The notes below the pieces were generated by a model. That model saw nothing but the letters and a program-made list of their open reading frames with translations, was not told the DNA's origin and did not search any database. DNA of 64,000 bases, taken from JAVBMU01 sp031552185. Its GTDB lineage: Bacteria; Actinomycetota; Actinomycetes; Actinomycetales; Cellulomonadaceae. How positions within the stretch are numbered: the first letter of the stretch is position 1; every line of letters starts with the position of its first letter. A program made the translations under genes and the position numbers. The stretch lies in the NCBI GenBank assembly GCA_031552185.1, contig JAVBMU010000024.1:1-64000 (forward strand), in the 5' to 3' direction. Of the stretch, positions 1 through 8,239 are shown piece after piece.

Positions 1-410
1 ACGCAGCACCTCACGTCCACCGCCCGCCCGACCGGGCCGCGTCGCACGCGAGGCAGACGAGTTCGTCGAACACGACCCGATCCAATGCGGTCCAGGACGC
101 GGGCACGGTCACAACCCAACAGGTGAACCACGCGACAGTCCGCGACCAGCGCCTCGACCGGACCCACAACAGCTCGACGAGCGACGATGACACCGCGGGC
201 ACCAGGTGGCTTCCTGCTCAGATGCAGGTCTTGACAATCCACATCGAACCGGGCACCTGGTGCCCGCGCCGTCACACCCACCGAACCACCGATCCGCGCG
301 ATCTCTCTCAGGCAGGGCAGCTCAGGCCCGGGCAGCTCAGGCCCGGGCAGCTCAGGCAGGGCAGCTCAGGCCCGGGCAACTCAGGCCCGGACGGCCCGGG
401 CCCGGGCAGC
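1..410. other. Region without a recognised gene
   Basis: Apart from the tandem repeat at 308-435 nothing is supported here. Open frames exist on both strands, for example a minus frame over 11-202, but they show no recognisable family, no convincing ribosome-binding site and only the open-frame excess expected of very GC-rich DNA. The stretch may hold the end of a gene that starts outside the window. Confidence 0.5.
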
Positions 411-435
411 TCAGGCCCGGACGGCCCGGGCCAGG
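308..435. repeat. GC-rich 15-bp tandem repeat after the histidine kinase gene
   Basis: About eight imperfect units related to gggcagctcaggccc run head to tail. Two units read ggacggcccgggccc instead, and one unit is a base shorter. The repeat straddles the 3' end of the sensor kinase gene: the kinase stop codon (411-413) is formed by the tca of one unit, and the last kinase codons lie in two further units. Each junction holds the palindrome GCCCGGGC, so the transcript could fold into several GC-rich hairpins. A terminator or mRNA-stabilising role is inference. Confidence 0.8.
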
Positions 436-1364
436 GCGCCGACGGCGGGGCCGGCGGGCAGTCGCAACCGCACGCTGGTCCCCTCCCCCTGCCGGGATCG
501 CAGCGCAACGGATCCGCCGTGCCGCTCGACGACGGCCCGGACCAGGGCGAGCCCCAGCCCCGACCCGGGGATTCCCCGCGCCGCACTCCCCCGCGAAAGC
601 TCGTCGAAGACCGTGGCCTGCTCCGCCTCGGGGATGCCCATGCCGCAGTCCGCGATCTCGAGGGCCACCCAGCCGTCGTCGTCCGAGCCGCGGAGCTCAA
701 GCGGGGAACCGGCGGGCGAGTACTTCACCGCATTGGTGAGGACGTTATGCACCGCGAGGAACAGTAAATCCGGGTCGCCCGATACATGCGGCAACGGCCA
801 CGGGGCCTGCGGGAACGCGAACGTGACCGGCCGGTGATCGCCCTGCGCCGCCCGGTGCTGGACGACGTCGACCGCCGCCTCGCGGCAGATCTGGGCGAGG
901 TCGACGTCCTCCGCGTCGAGCGGGCGGGTTTCGAGTTCGGCGAGCTTGCGCAGTTCCCCCACAAGCGTGGCCAGACGCTGGGCCTGGTTGTCGACGGCGG
1001 CCAGGTGCGGCGATCGCGCCGGGTCGCCCTCGGCCGCGATCGCCGCCCGGATCGCGGTCACCGGGTTCTTGAGTTCGTGGTCCAGTCGGGCGAGAAAGCG
1101 GCGGTGCGTGGCGCGCTCCTGCGCTTGCCCCTCGGCAAGCGCGGCGCGCCGGGCGCCGGCCACCGACGCCGACCACAGGCCGGCCACAAGGAACGTCAGA
1201 CCGACGACGCAGCCGGTGACCGCCGCGACGGCCGCAGGCGTGGTCGTCACGAGGAGCAAGAGGTCGGACTGAGTGACCGCGAGCAGGGCGCCGGCGAGGA
1301 TACCGGCCCCCGCGCCGGCCGCGGCCGCGACCACCCACCGACGACGAATGTCGGCCGGCCTCAC
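411..1364 (-). CDS. Sensor histidine kinase, membrane-bound
   Basis: Predicted 317-residue two-component sensor. Residues about 9-32 and 40-66 are two membrane helices with almost no extracytoplasmic loop, so sensing within the membrane or through a partner is likely. The dimerisation/phosphoacceptor box is HELKN with H96. The ATP-binding domain shows the N box (NVLTNAVKYSP), the G1 box (DCGMGIP) and the G2 box (GSGLGLALV). The GTG start overlaps the regulator's stop codon in a GTGA arrangement, so translation is coupled to the response regulator. The lipoprotein genes upstream on the same strand are plausible partners or targets. The signal is unknown. Confidence 0.9.
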   Translation of the reverse strand: MRPADIRRRWVVAAAAGAGAGILAGALLAVTQSDLLLLVTTTPAAVAAVTGCVVGLTFLVAGLWSASVAGARRAALAEGQAQERATHRRFLARLDHELKNPVTAIRAAIAAEGDPARSPHLAAVDNQAQRLATLVGELRKLAELETRPLDAEDVDLAQICREAAVDVVQHRAAQGDHRPVTFAFPQAPWPLPHVSGDPDLLFLAVHNVLTNAVKYSPAGSPLELRGSDDDGWVALEIADCGMGIPEAEQATVFDELSRGSAARGIPGSGLGLALVRAVVERHGGSVALRSRQGEGTSVRLRLPAGPAVGALARAVRA

Positions 1365-2104
1365 CCCACGCCGCCGCGGTCGACCTCGCCGCGGAACCGG
1401 TACCCCACTCCGGCCACGGTCTCGACGAATCGCGGCGCCGCGGCGTCGTCGGCGAGCACCCGGCGGATTTCGGCGACGCGATGGTCGACCGCGCGGGTCG
1501 TGACGGCGAAATCGAACCCCCACAGCGCGGTCAGCAGGTGCTCGCGCGTGTGCGCCTCGCCGGGGTGTGTCATCAGGTAGTCCAGCAGCATCGACGCCTT
1601 CGGGGTCAAGGTGACTTCCCGGCCGTCGAGCCAGGTGCGCCGCGCCGCCCGATCCAGGATGAGCGGGCCGCACCGCAGCCGGTCCGCCGCGGAGAGCGGC
1701 GGCCGGCCGGGCTCGGACCGTCGCAGCACCGCCCGCACCCGGGCCAGGAGCTCGGCCGGGTCGAAGGGCTTGCTGAGGTAGTCGTCCGCACCCTCGTTCA
1801 GCGCGGCGGATCGCTCGTGCGATTCGCCGATCTGGGTGAGCAGAATGACCGGCGTCCAATTCCGGGCGGCGCGCATTCGCCGGACCAGTTCCCGACCGTC
1901 CACCCCGGGCATCAGCACGTCGGAGACGACGATGTCGATCCGTGTAGTGTCCAGGACCCGCAGCGCCGCCATGCCGTCCGCCGCGGTCACGACCGCGTAG
2001 CCGGAGCGAGCCAGAAAAGGCTCGAGCCCGGTCCGGATCGCCTCTTCATCGTCGACGAGGAGAAGCCGCGGGCGCGATGCGCACGGCTCCGGATTCGGTG
2101 CCAT
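1361..2104 (-). CDS. OmpR/PhoB-family response regulator
   Basis: 247-residue regulator. The receiver domain (about 12-125) has the acidic pair in LLLVDDE, the phosphoacceptor D62 (VVSDVLMPG) and the switch lysine in YLSKPFD. A winged-helix DNA-binding domain follows (about 145-240, including VDHRVAEIRRVL and ETVAGVGYRF). The ATG at 2104 is chosen because GGAGGGG precedes it at good spacing and the receiver domain begins just after it. It lies 20 bp after the DUF3060 lipoprotein gene and overlaps the kinase gene by 4 bp, so the three probably form one transcript. It is the cognate partner of the adjacent kinase. Confidence 0.93.
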   Translation of the reverse strand: MAPNPEPCASRPRLLLVDDEEAIRTGLEPFLARSGYAVVTAADGMAALRVLDTTRIDIVVSDVLMPGVDGRELVRRMRAARNWTPVILLTQIGESHERSAALNEGADDYLSKPFDPAELLARVRAVLRRSEPGRPPLSAADRLRCGPLILDRAARRTWLDGREVTLTPKASMLLDYLMTHPGEAHTREHLLTALWGFDFAVTTRAVDHRVAEIRRVLADDAAAPRFVETVAGVGYRFRGEVDRGGVG

Positions 2105-2124
2105 GGTCGCTCCCCTCCGTGGTG

Positions 2125-2757
2125 TCAGCGCGAGTGCAGTTCGTTGTTGACGCCCTGGTTCTGGACGACACTGGGCCGGCCAGTTCTCCAGGTGACCTTG
2201 TTGTTGGCGCCCGAGACCGAGACCGACGAGACGGACCGCGCATGAACCTCGTTGTTGGTGCCGGTTACGGTGAGGGTGCCGATCACACCGGCGGTGACCT
2301 GCGCGTTGGCGGCCGAGACCTTGACCACGGCGCAGTCGGGCAAGTCCACCTCGGCGTTCACCTGGGTGATGAGCGCCGCACCGTCGGAACAGGACAGTTC
2401 GACCGCAGACCGGGGGCGGGGGCCGGAAGCAACGGAGTCGGCGCCGTCGCCCACTTTGACGCCGTCCGGGCCGATGGACACGTCGGCGCCGGCCCCCTCG
2501 CCGTCGCCCACTTTGACGCCGTCCGGGCCGAGCGACGCGCCATTGCCCTCGCCGTCGCCCACCTTGACGCCGTCCGGGCCGAGCGACGCGCCATTGCCCT
2601 CGCCGTCGCCCACCTTGACGCCGTCGGCTCCCAGCGAAACCGATGCGTCCTTCTTTGCCTCGCCCGCGTCGCCCCGCAGGGTATCCAGCGAGCAACCGCT
2701 GACGGCCAGGACGACGCTGACGGCAAGTGCGCTCAGACTCGCAGTACGAATGTGCAT
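2125..2757 (-). CDS. DUF3060-like lipoprotein with 17-residue repeats
   Basis: 210-residue predicted exported lipoprotein. The N-terminal hydrophobic segment ends in a lipobox VSGC (C22). Residues 41-106 hold four near-identical repeats built on S(L/I)GPDGVKVGDG, about 17 residues each. The C-terminal part (about 120-208) is rich in repeating VTGTNNEV / VSGANNKV / GVNNEL motifs, as in DUF3060 proteins of mycobacteria, whose function is unknown. The start at 2757 follows GGAGGAATC; an in-frame ATG lies 18 bp further upstream. The gene sits between an OmpA-like lipoprotein and the two-component genes and likely belongs to that envelope operon. The family name is from memory of motifs, so moderately certain. 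Confidence 0.75.
   Translation of the reverse strand: MHIRTASLSALAVSVVLAVSGCSLDTLRGDAGEAKKDASVSLGADGVKVGDGEGNGASLGPDGVKVGDGEGNGASLGPDGVKVGDGEGAGADVSIGPDGVKVGDGADSVASGPRPRSAVELSCSDGAALITQVNAEVDLPDCAVVKVSAANAQVTAGVIGTLTVTGTNNEVHARSVSSVSVSGANNKVTWRTGRPSVVQNQGVNNELHSR
2440..2637 (-). repeat. Coding tandem repeat (51-bp units) in the DUF3060 lipoprotein
   Basis: Four units of about 51-57 bp encode the DGVKVGDG repeats. Two adjacent units are almost identical at DNA level, which suggests recent unit duplication by slippage or recombination. Confidence 0.85.
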
Positions 2758-2828
2758 GATTCCTCCGGTTGTCATGATGTCGGATCGCCGGCCCGGCGGG
2801 ATGAGACGTCCCACGACGGGCAGGCGGG

Positions 2829-4085
2829 TCAGAACGTGGGAACGAAGATCTCGACCCGGCGATTGAGCGCGCGTCCGGCCGGGTTGTCCTTGCCGTCCGC
2901 CTCGTTCGGGGCGACCGGTTTGGTCTCGCCGTAGCCGGTCGACTGGATGGTGGCCCGCACACCCTGGCTGCGCAATGCGCTCGCGACCGCCGCGGCTCGG
3001 CGTTCGGACAGGTCCAGATTAAAGCTGTCCGTGCCGATGGAGTCGGTGTGTCCGCCGATGAGCGCCTTGGGTGCTTCGAGGTCCGTGAGGGCCTGGGCGA
3101 CCGAGCCCAGCACCTTGCCGGCCTCGGGCCGGATGTCGGCCTTGCCGAAGTCGAACAGGACGCCGTCGGATAACGTGATCGTCACGCCGCACGACTTGAC
3201 CGGCTGAAGCGTACCCATCGACGGGAATTTTCCGGCGTCGGGAACCGGAGCCAATGGCTCTGCCCGGACCGGATCGCCGTTGACCAGGGCGGTTCCCTTG
3301 CCGTCATTCTTGATCGTGAGGGTGGGGTCGCTGTAACGACCCGACCCGTCGCCGTTGTTGACGATCGTGACGGTGGGGTCGCTGAACCGGCCCGAGCCGT
3401 CCCCGTTGATCACGATCGTGGTGGTCGGGTCGCTGTACCGGCCGGCGCCCTTGCCGTCGATCTGGACGGTGACGGTCGGGTCGCTGAACCGGCCCGAGCC
3501 GTCCCCGTTGACCAGGACCGTGGTGGTCGGGTCGCTGTACCGGCCCGAGCCGTCCCCGTTGACGACGACTGTGGTGGTCGGGTCGCTGTACCGGCCGGCG
3601 CCCTTGCCATCGTTCTCGATGGTCGTCGTCGGGTCGCGGAAGGTCGCCGCGCCATCCCCGACGACGACGGTCCCGCCGCCATTGCTGATGACCCGGCCTT
3701 CCCCGTCACACTTGGCCGCGGTGACCTGGAGCCCTTCGTAGCTGCCGATTTTGCGCTTGGTGTCGATGGCGAAGCCGGCCAGAGACTCGTTCAACATGGA
3801 CAGGTCAGGGATCACGAAGAGCGGGATCGGCGGAATCTCCCCGGGCCGGTATCCGCGCACGGTCGGCAGGTCGCTGGCCGGGTCCTCAGCGATCGGCGTC
3901 GACCCGCCCGCACCGGCTCCCGAACCCGTTGCAGAGTCGGCGCCCGGGCCGGATGCGGAGTCGGCCTGGTTCGCTTCTTTGTTGTTCGTTTCGCCGCCGA
4001 TGCCGAGCGAACAAGCGCCGGTCATGGCGATGGCCACAAAGACGGCGGCGGCGCCGAACGGACGATGAGTGGAAGAAATCTGCAT
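2829..4085 (-). CDS. OmpA-family lipoprotein with seven 17-residue repeats
   Basis: 418-residue predicted surface lipoprotein. A signal peptide ends in lipobox TGAC (C25). A Gly/Ser/Ala-rich linker follows, then seven repeats of 17 residues patterned YSDPTTTVVVNGDGSGR (residues 149-267). The C-terminus is an OmpA peptidoglycan-binding domain (about 300-418) with LFDFGKADI, GGHTDS and a final NRRVEI. The OmpA domain is expected to bind the peptidoglycan diaminopimelate, anchoring the protein in the wall. The start lies six bases after a TATGGT -10 element, so the transcript may be leaderless. It heads a probable operon with the DUF3060 lipoprotein and the sensor/regulator pair. Confidence 0.88.
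   Translation of the reverse strand: MQISSTHRPFGAAAVFVAIAMTGACSLGIGGETNNKEANQADSASGPGADSATGSGAGAGGSTPIAEDPASDLPTVRGYRPGEIPPIPLFVIPDLSMLNESLAGFAIDTKRKIGSYEGLQVTAAKCDGEGRVISNGGGTVVVGDGAATFRDPTTTIENDGKGAGRYSDPTTTVVVNGDGSGRYSDPTTTVLVNGDGSGRFSDPTVTVQIDGKGAGRYSDPTTTIVINGDGSGRFSDPTVTIVNNGDGSGRYSDPTLTIKNDGKGTALVNGDPVRAEPLAPVPDAGKFPSMGTLQPVKSCGVTITLSDGVLFDFGKADIRPEAGKVLGSVAQALTDLEAPKALIGGHTDSIGTDSFNLDLSERRAAAVASALRSQGVRATIQSTGYGETKPVAPNEADGKDNPAGRALNRRVEIFVPTF
3285..3641 (-). repeat. Coding tandem repeat (seven 51-bp units) in the OmpA lipoprotein
   Basis: Seven 51-bp units encode the (Y/F)SDPT-TV--NGDGSGR repeats. Some units carry DGKGAGR instead of DGDGSGR. The unit length matches the repeat of the neighbouring DUF3060 lipoprotein, although the sequences differ. 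Confidence 0.9.
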
Positions 4086-4091
4086 GCTCCG

Positions 4092-4097
4092 ACCATA
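4092..4097 (-). promoter_or_regulatory. Predicted -10 of the OmpA lipoprotein gene
   Basis: TATGGT ends exactly six bases before the ATG at 4085, so transcription would begin at or next to the start codon. No convincing -35 and no ribosome-binding site are seen. Confidence 0.5.
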
Positions 4098-4200
4098 GGG
4101 CGCTGTTGATGCCCAAAGGCCTCAGAACCGACCCAAACCTGTCGCAGACCTGCGACAGTCGGGACCGGCCTGGCGACGGCCGTCTCAGAGGGTCGGCACG

Positions 4201-4326
4201 TTAGATCTCGACGCGGTCGGTTGAGCGCCCGCCCGGCCGGATTGTCCTTGCCGTTCGCCTTGGGCGTGACGGGTTCAACTCAGTGCGGGTGCGTTCGATA
4301 TCTGCGCGGATCTCCTCCGGTTCGGT
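4201..4326 (-). pseudogene. Relic: DUF3618-like fragment fused to a decayed OmpA 3' end
   Basis: Reading down the minus strand, 4326-4276 encodes TEPEEIRADIERTRTEL, the typical opening of DUF3618 proteins, but without a start codon. It runs straight into 4276-4201, which in another frame encodes EPVTPKANGKDNPAGRALNR. This matches the end of the intact OmpA lipoprotein (GKDNPAGRALNRRVEI). One extra base then shifts the frame before RVEI and a TAA stop. The piece is therefore the decayed tail of a second OmpA gene joined to the head of an unrelated gene. Just upstream (about 4327-4385) a frame reads GPAVWLLIAVVLALR, a membrane-helix-like scrap. Confidence 0.7.
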
Positions 4327-4394
4327 ACTCGACCCCGAAGCGCGAGCACCACCGCGATCAGCAACCAGACGGCCGGCCCGATGAGGGCGGACGG

Positions 4395-5948
4395 CTAGCG
4401 CCGCCGGAGCAGCGTCAGATGCATCGCGTCGGTGCCATGGACGTCCGGCCACAATTGCACGTCCATCCGCTCGCCCAGCGGCATCTCGGCGCCGTCGCGA
4501 ACGACCGCCCGGACGGCGGCCGGCGCGTCGAGGAGTTCGACGTCGTCGCGCCGCTTGAGGACGTCGGCGACCACGAGGCGAGTCTCGGCCAGGTGGGGCG
4601 AGCAGGTCACGTAACCCACCACGCCGCCGGGCCGGACGGCGTCGAGCGCCGAGGCCAGCAGCTCCCGCTGCAGGCCGGACAGCACCGCGAGGTCGGCCGG
4701 GGTCCGCCGCCACCGGGACTCCGGCCGCCGGCGCAGGGCGCCGAGGCCCGTGCAGGGTGCGTCGAGCAGGACCCGGTCGTAGCCGGCCGGCTCGTCCATC
4801 CCGACGGCGCGGCCGTCGCCGACCCGGACCTCCGCCGCCGCCGGGAGGGCGGCCAGCGCGTTGCGGACCAGGTCCGCCCGGTGCGGTTGGACCTCGTTCG
4901 CCACCAGGCGGGCACCCCGTCCGACGGCGAGCGCGGCGAGCAGGGCGGCCTTGCCGCCCGGGCCTGCGCACAGGTCGAGCCACCGGTGGTCCGTGCCCTC
5001 AACCGGAACCGCCGCGAAGGCCAGCGTGACGAGTTGGCTGCCCTCGTCCTGGACCCCCGCCCGGCCGTCCCGAACGGACGCGAACCAGCCCGGGTCGCCC
5101 GACTCCAGGACGTGCGCCGTCGGCGCCCACCGCCCCGGCGCAAGCGACGCGTCCCCGGCGAGCTCGGCCGGATCGACCAGGCCCGGGCGCGCGACCAGCG
5201 TGACCCGGGGCGCGGCATTGTCGGCGGCGAGCAGGGCGGGCAGGTCCGCCGCCTCGCGGCCCCCGGCGACGAGCGCGGCGCGCAGTGCGCGCACGATCCA
5301 GGCCGGGTGGCTCTCGACGGCGGCCAGCCGGGCGACCTCGTCCGGCGTCTCGGCGCCGATCACCGCGAGCCACTCATCCAGTGACCGCTCGCTGACCCGG
5401 CGTAGGACGGCGTTGACGAACTGACCCGAACCGATGCCGGTCCGCGCCCGGGCCAGGCCCACCGTCTCCGAGAGCGCGGCGTGGGGCGGGACCCGCATGC
5501 CGAGGAGTTGGTGGGCGCCGAGTCGCATGATGTCGAGGACCGGCGCCTCGATCTGGTCCAGGGGGCGGTCCGCGCACCGGCTCAGCACGGCGTCGTATCG
5601 TCCGCGCAGGCGCAAGGTGCCGTAGGCGAGTTCGGTGGCGAAGCCGGCGTCCCGGCCGCGGACCCGGCGCTCGCGCAGCATCTGGGGCAGCACCAAGTTG
5701 GCGTACGCATCGGATGCGTCGACGGCGCGCAGGGTGTCGAAGGCCGCCATCCGGGCCGGGTCGGTCGCCCGCCGCCGCTCCCCCGGCGCCACGGCGGTGT
5801 GGTGGGCATCGCCGCGGGTGCGGGCGGCGCCGCGCTGGCGCCCGGACGCGTCGCGGCGGTCGCCGCCGCGGGGACCGTCAGCGCGGTCGCGGCGCGGGCC
5901 GTCGCCGCGACGGTCGCCGCGCCGCTCGCCGTCCCGTTGCCCGGTCAT
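4395..5948 (-). CDS. rsmB: 16S rRNA (cytosine-967-C5)-methyltransferase RsmB
   Basis: 517-residue SAM-dependent RNA m5C methyltransferase. After an Arg/Gly/Asp-rich disordered N-terminus of about 60 residues comes a NusB-like domain, then the Rossmann methyltransferase domain with the SAM loop LDLCAGPGGK. Both family cysteines are present: C399 in DAPCTG and catalytic C449 in VTCSPH. The ATG overlaps the fmt stop codon as ATGA, so the two are translationally coupled. fmt-rsmB is a standard pair next to priA in actinobacteria. The basic N-terminal extension is longer than usual. Confidence 0.95.
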   Translation of the reverse strand: MTGQRDGERRGDRRGDGPRRDRADGPRGGDRRDASGRQRGAARTRGDAHHTAVAPGERRRATDPARMAAFDTLRAVDASDAYANLVLPQMLRERRVRGRDAGFATELAYGTLRLRGRYDAVLSRCADRPLDQIEAPVLDIMRLGAHQLLGMRVPPHAALSETVGLARARTGIGSGQFVNAVLRRVSERSLDEWLAVIGAETPDEVARLAAVESHPAWIVRALRAALVAGGREAADLPALLAADNAAPRVTLVARPGLVDPAELAGDASLAPGRWAPTAHVLESGDPGWFASVRDGRAGVQDEGSQLVTLAFAAVPVEGTDHRWLDLCAGPGGKAALLAALAVGRGARLVANEVQPHRADLVRNALAALPAAAEVRVGDGRAVGMDEPAGYDRVLLDAPCTGLGALRRRPESRWRRTPADLAVLSGLQRELLASALDAVRPGGVVGYVTCSPHLAETRLVVADVLKRRDDVELLDAPAAVRAVVRDGAEMPLGERMDVQLWPDVHGTDAMHLTLLRRR

Positions 5949-6985
5949 GCGCCGGCCCCGCTCGGCGCCACTCCGCTCGACGCAACATTTCCGGAAGCAC
6001 CACCGCCGCAAGCACCCCGAACGGACGCACCACCAGCGGGCGTCGCCGCGCCGTTGATCGCGCCCAGCACGGCGTCGTCGGCCAAGCGCGCGCCGCGCGC
6101 CCAGTCCGCCGCCGCCATGTGCTTGCGGCCGGCCGCAGCCACGAGCCCCAGTTCGACGGCGTGCGACGCGGTACCGACGAGGACGTCGCGCCTGCCCGCG
6201 CGAACCCGGCCGGGCGGGAGGTCGACGACGTCGGGCCGGGGCCGGACCGGGCCGAGGCCCAGCCGGGCGCCGTCGGGCAGGGTGGTCCACGCCCCGGGCA
6301 CCGGGGTGCACCCGCGGATCAATCGATCCACCGCAAGCGCCGGGTGCTGCCAAACGACGCGGGCGTCGGCGTCCGTGAGCTTGGCGGCCGCGCTGACGCC
6401 GTCGCCCGGCTGCGGGATCGGCTGGGCGGAGCCGTCGGCGATCGCGTCGAGGGTGGCGAGCAGCAGGCCGGTGCCGCTGGTGGTCAGTCGATCCAGCAGG
6501 TCGCCCGCGGTGTCCCGCGGGCGGACCGTCTCGGTGGTGGCGCCGTAGACCGGCCCCTCGTCGAGTCCGGGGGTGATCCGGAAGGTCGTCGCCCCGGTGA
6601 CCTGGTCCCCCGCGATGATGGCTCGCTGGACCGGGGCGGCGCCGCGCCATGCCGGCAGTACGGAGAAGTGCAGGTTGACCCAGCCGTGGGCGGGGATCGC
6701 GAGGACCTCCGGCCGCAGGATCTCGCCGTAGGCGACGGCGACGGCGCAGTCGGGCGCGAGGTCGCGCAGCCAGGCCTCGAAGTCCGTGCCGCGTGGGCGG
6801 TCGGTCCACACGGGCAGGCCGGCCGCCTCGGCGCGGGCCCGCACGGGGCTCGGGGCGAGCGTCCGGCCCCGGCCGGTGCGGGCATCGGCCCTCGTCAGGG
6901 CGGCCACCACCGTGTGGTCGGAGTCGAGGAGGGCAGCCAGCACGCGGACCGAAACCTCGGGCGTGCCGGCGAAGAGCAGGCGCAT
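5945..6985 (-). CDS. fmt: Methionyl-tRNA formyltransferase
   Basis: 346 residues. It transfers a formyl group from 10-formyltetrahydrofolate to initiator Met-tRNA. The catalytic N104, H106 and D142 are visible in VNLHFSVLPAWRG and TPGLDEGP. The C-terminal tRNA-binding domain is present. A Gly/Ala/Ser-rich tail of roughly 30 residues extends beyond the usual length of about 310. The ATG lies seven bases after a TACACT -10 element, so a leaderless transcript starting just after jetD is likely. Confidence 0.96.
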   Translation of the reverse strand: MRLLFAGTPEVSVRVLAALLDSDHTVVAALTRADARTGRGRTLAPSPVRARAEAAGLPVWTDRPRGTDFEAWLRDLAPDCAVAVAYGEILRPEVLAIPAHGWVNLHFSVLPAWRGAAPVQRAIIAGDQVTGATTFRITPGLDEGPVYGATTETVRPRDTAGDLLDRLTTSGTGLLLATLDAIADGSAQPIPQPGDGVSAAAKLTDADARVVWQHPALAVDRLIRGCTPVPGAWTTLPDGARLGLGPVRPRPDVVDLPPGRVRAGRRDVLVGTASHAVELGLVAAAGRKHMAAADWARGARLADDAVLGAINGAATPAGGASVRGACGGGASGNVASSGVAPSGAGA

Positions 6986-6992
6986 GGTCGCG

Positions 6993-6998
6993 AGTGTA
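6993..6998 (-). promoter_or_regulatory. Predicted -10 of fmt
   Basis: TACACT is followed by seven bases and the fmt ATG, within the 27-bp gap between jetD and fmt. It would let fmt-rsmB be expressed independently of the Wadjet operon. Confidence 0.45.
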
Positions 6999-7012
6999 GC
7001 CGCGGGCGGGTG

Positions 7013-8239
7013 TCAGTCCCCGGCGAGCGCGGCCAGGAGGGCCGCGCGCGCATCGTCGAGCGGGATCCGCTCCTGCTCGATCCGCCGAAAGGCCGCCGGG
7101 CCGGCGGTCGCGACCGCCGCGTACGCCTCGGCCTCGGCCGCCGTGAGCCGGGTCAGGCGCGTGGCGGCCGGCCCGAGGCGGCGCCCATGGCGGTCGTGAT
7201 CGACGCCGAACGCGGCGTAGCGCTGCAAATCCGCCACGTCCATCAGGATCGAGCGGACGGCCGCACCGGCGGCGCCGGGTGTCACGGCGGCGAGGGCGCC
7301 GCGGAGCCCGTCGAGGATCGCATATCCGTCGCCATCCATGTCGCCCCAGTAGAACACCCGCGCGCCGCGCAGCCACGGCACCTCGGCGAGCAGGGCGGCG
7401 GCCGCTTTGCCCCCGCCCTCGACCACGATCGTCCCGGGCGCCGGCGGAAACCACAGTCGGCTGTCCCGGTTCTCGACCACCAGGACGGCGTGCGGCCGGT
7501 ACGCGATCTCGTGCCGGTCGCCGGTGGTCCAGGCGTCGTGCCGACGCCGGCCCGTCGCCAGGTAGTCCGGATCGACATAGGTGAGGTGGACGACGGCGGG
7601 TCGGGCCCGCAGCTCGGCCCGCAGATCCCGCCCGACGACGACGCGGAGCAGCCCGCCGTGGGCTTCGACCCACTTGGAGTCCATCCCGGGCACCGGCAGT
7701 TGCCGAGCGGTCCAGCCGCCGAGGTCGGCGTGCTCAGCCAGCCAGGTCGCGGCGCGAATCAGGACGTCGACGTCGCGGTCGGCTTGCCGGTACGCCGCAG
7801 TGAGGACCGCCGGGGTGAGCGCGACCCGCGCCGCACGCAGCCGGGCGGCAACCGAGCGGGCCCGGTCGACGTCGACGGCCGGCCTCGGCCCACCGAGCCG
7901 ATCGAGCAGCGCGACGGCTGCATCCAGGCCCTCGACGTGCAGCGCGAAAGGGACCGCCACCGGCACCCGGGCGAGGTTCACCGCTCGGTGCTCGAGCCGG
8001 ACCCCGGGCAGATCGGCGCCGTCCAAGGCCCGCCAGGCGGCGCGCCAGGTGTTCCAGGCATCCAGCCCGACGCCGAGCACGGCGGTCTCGCCCGTGACGC
8101 CGGGCCGCAGCGGACAGGCGATCGGACGGTCCGGTTCGGCGCCGCCGAACACGGCGCAGATCAGTTCCGCCCAGCGCCGATCGACGGCGGCCGCCACGCG
8201 CTCGGCGGCCTCCGCAGGCAGGACGAGTCGGGGACTCAT
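7013..8239 (-). CDS. jetD: Wadjet nuclease subunit JetD (DUF3322/DUF2220)
   Basis: 408 residues, the DNA-cleaving subunit of the Wadjet plasmid-defence complex. The N-terminal half corresponds to DUF3322. The C-terminal half is the Toprim-like DUF2220 domain, with E256 in VVENRDS, a glycine-rich VVEGGGK and the acidic cluster YWGDMDGDG (D300, D302, D304) expected to bind the metal. Its ATG overlaps the jetC stop codon (ATGA). It is last in jetA-jetB-jetC-jetD order, the type I arrangement. All key acidic residues are intact, so it looks active. Confidence 0.93.
   Translation of the reverse strand: MSPRLVLPAEAAERVAAAVDRRWAELICAVFGGAEPDRPIACPLRPGVTGETAVLGVGLDAWNTWRAAWRALDGADLPGVRLEHRAVNLARVPVAVPFALHVEGLDAAVALLDRLGGPRPAVDVDRARSVAARLRAARVALTPAVLTAAYRQADRDVDVLIRAATWLAEHADLGGWTARQLPVPGMDSKWVEAHGGLLRVVVGRDLRAELRARPAVVHLTYVDPDYLATGRRRHDAWTTGDRHEIAYRPHAVLVVENRDSRLWFPPAPGTIVVEGGGKAAAALLAEVPWLRGARVFYWGDMDGDGYAILDGLRGALAAVTPGAAGAAVRSILMDVADLQRYAAFGVDHDRHGRRLGPAATRLTRLTAAEAEAYAAVATAGPAAFRRIEQERIPLDDARAALLAALAGD

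Larger units (their letters stand above)
4086..4394. other. Intergenic region with gene relics
   Basis: The stretch between rsmB and the OmpA lipoprotein holds the putative promoter next to the OmpA start and the DUF3618/OmpA relic at 4201-4326. No intact gene is seen. Confidence 0.6.

Noticed and set aside
11..202. 63-codon minus-strand gene
   Set aside because: No recognisable domain and no start signal. It may be part of something outside the window, but nothing supports it here.
308..435. CRISPR array
   Set aside because: The units are contiguous 15-bp repeats with no unique spacers, and no cas gene is nearby.
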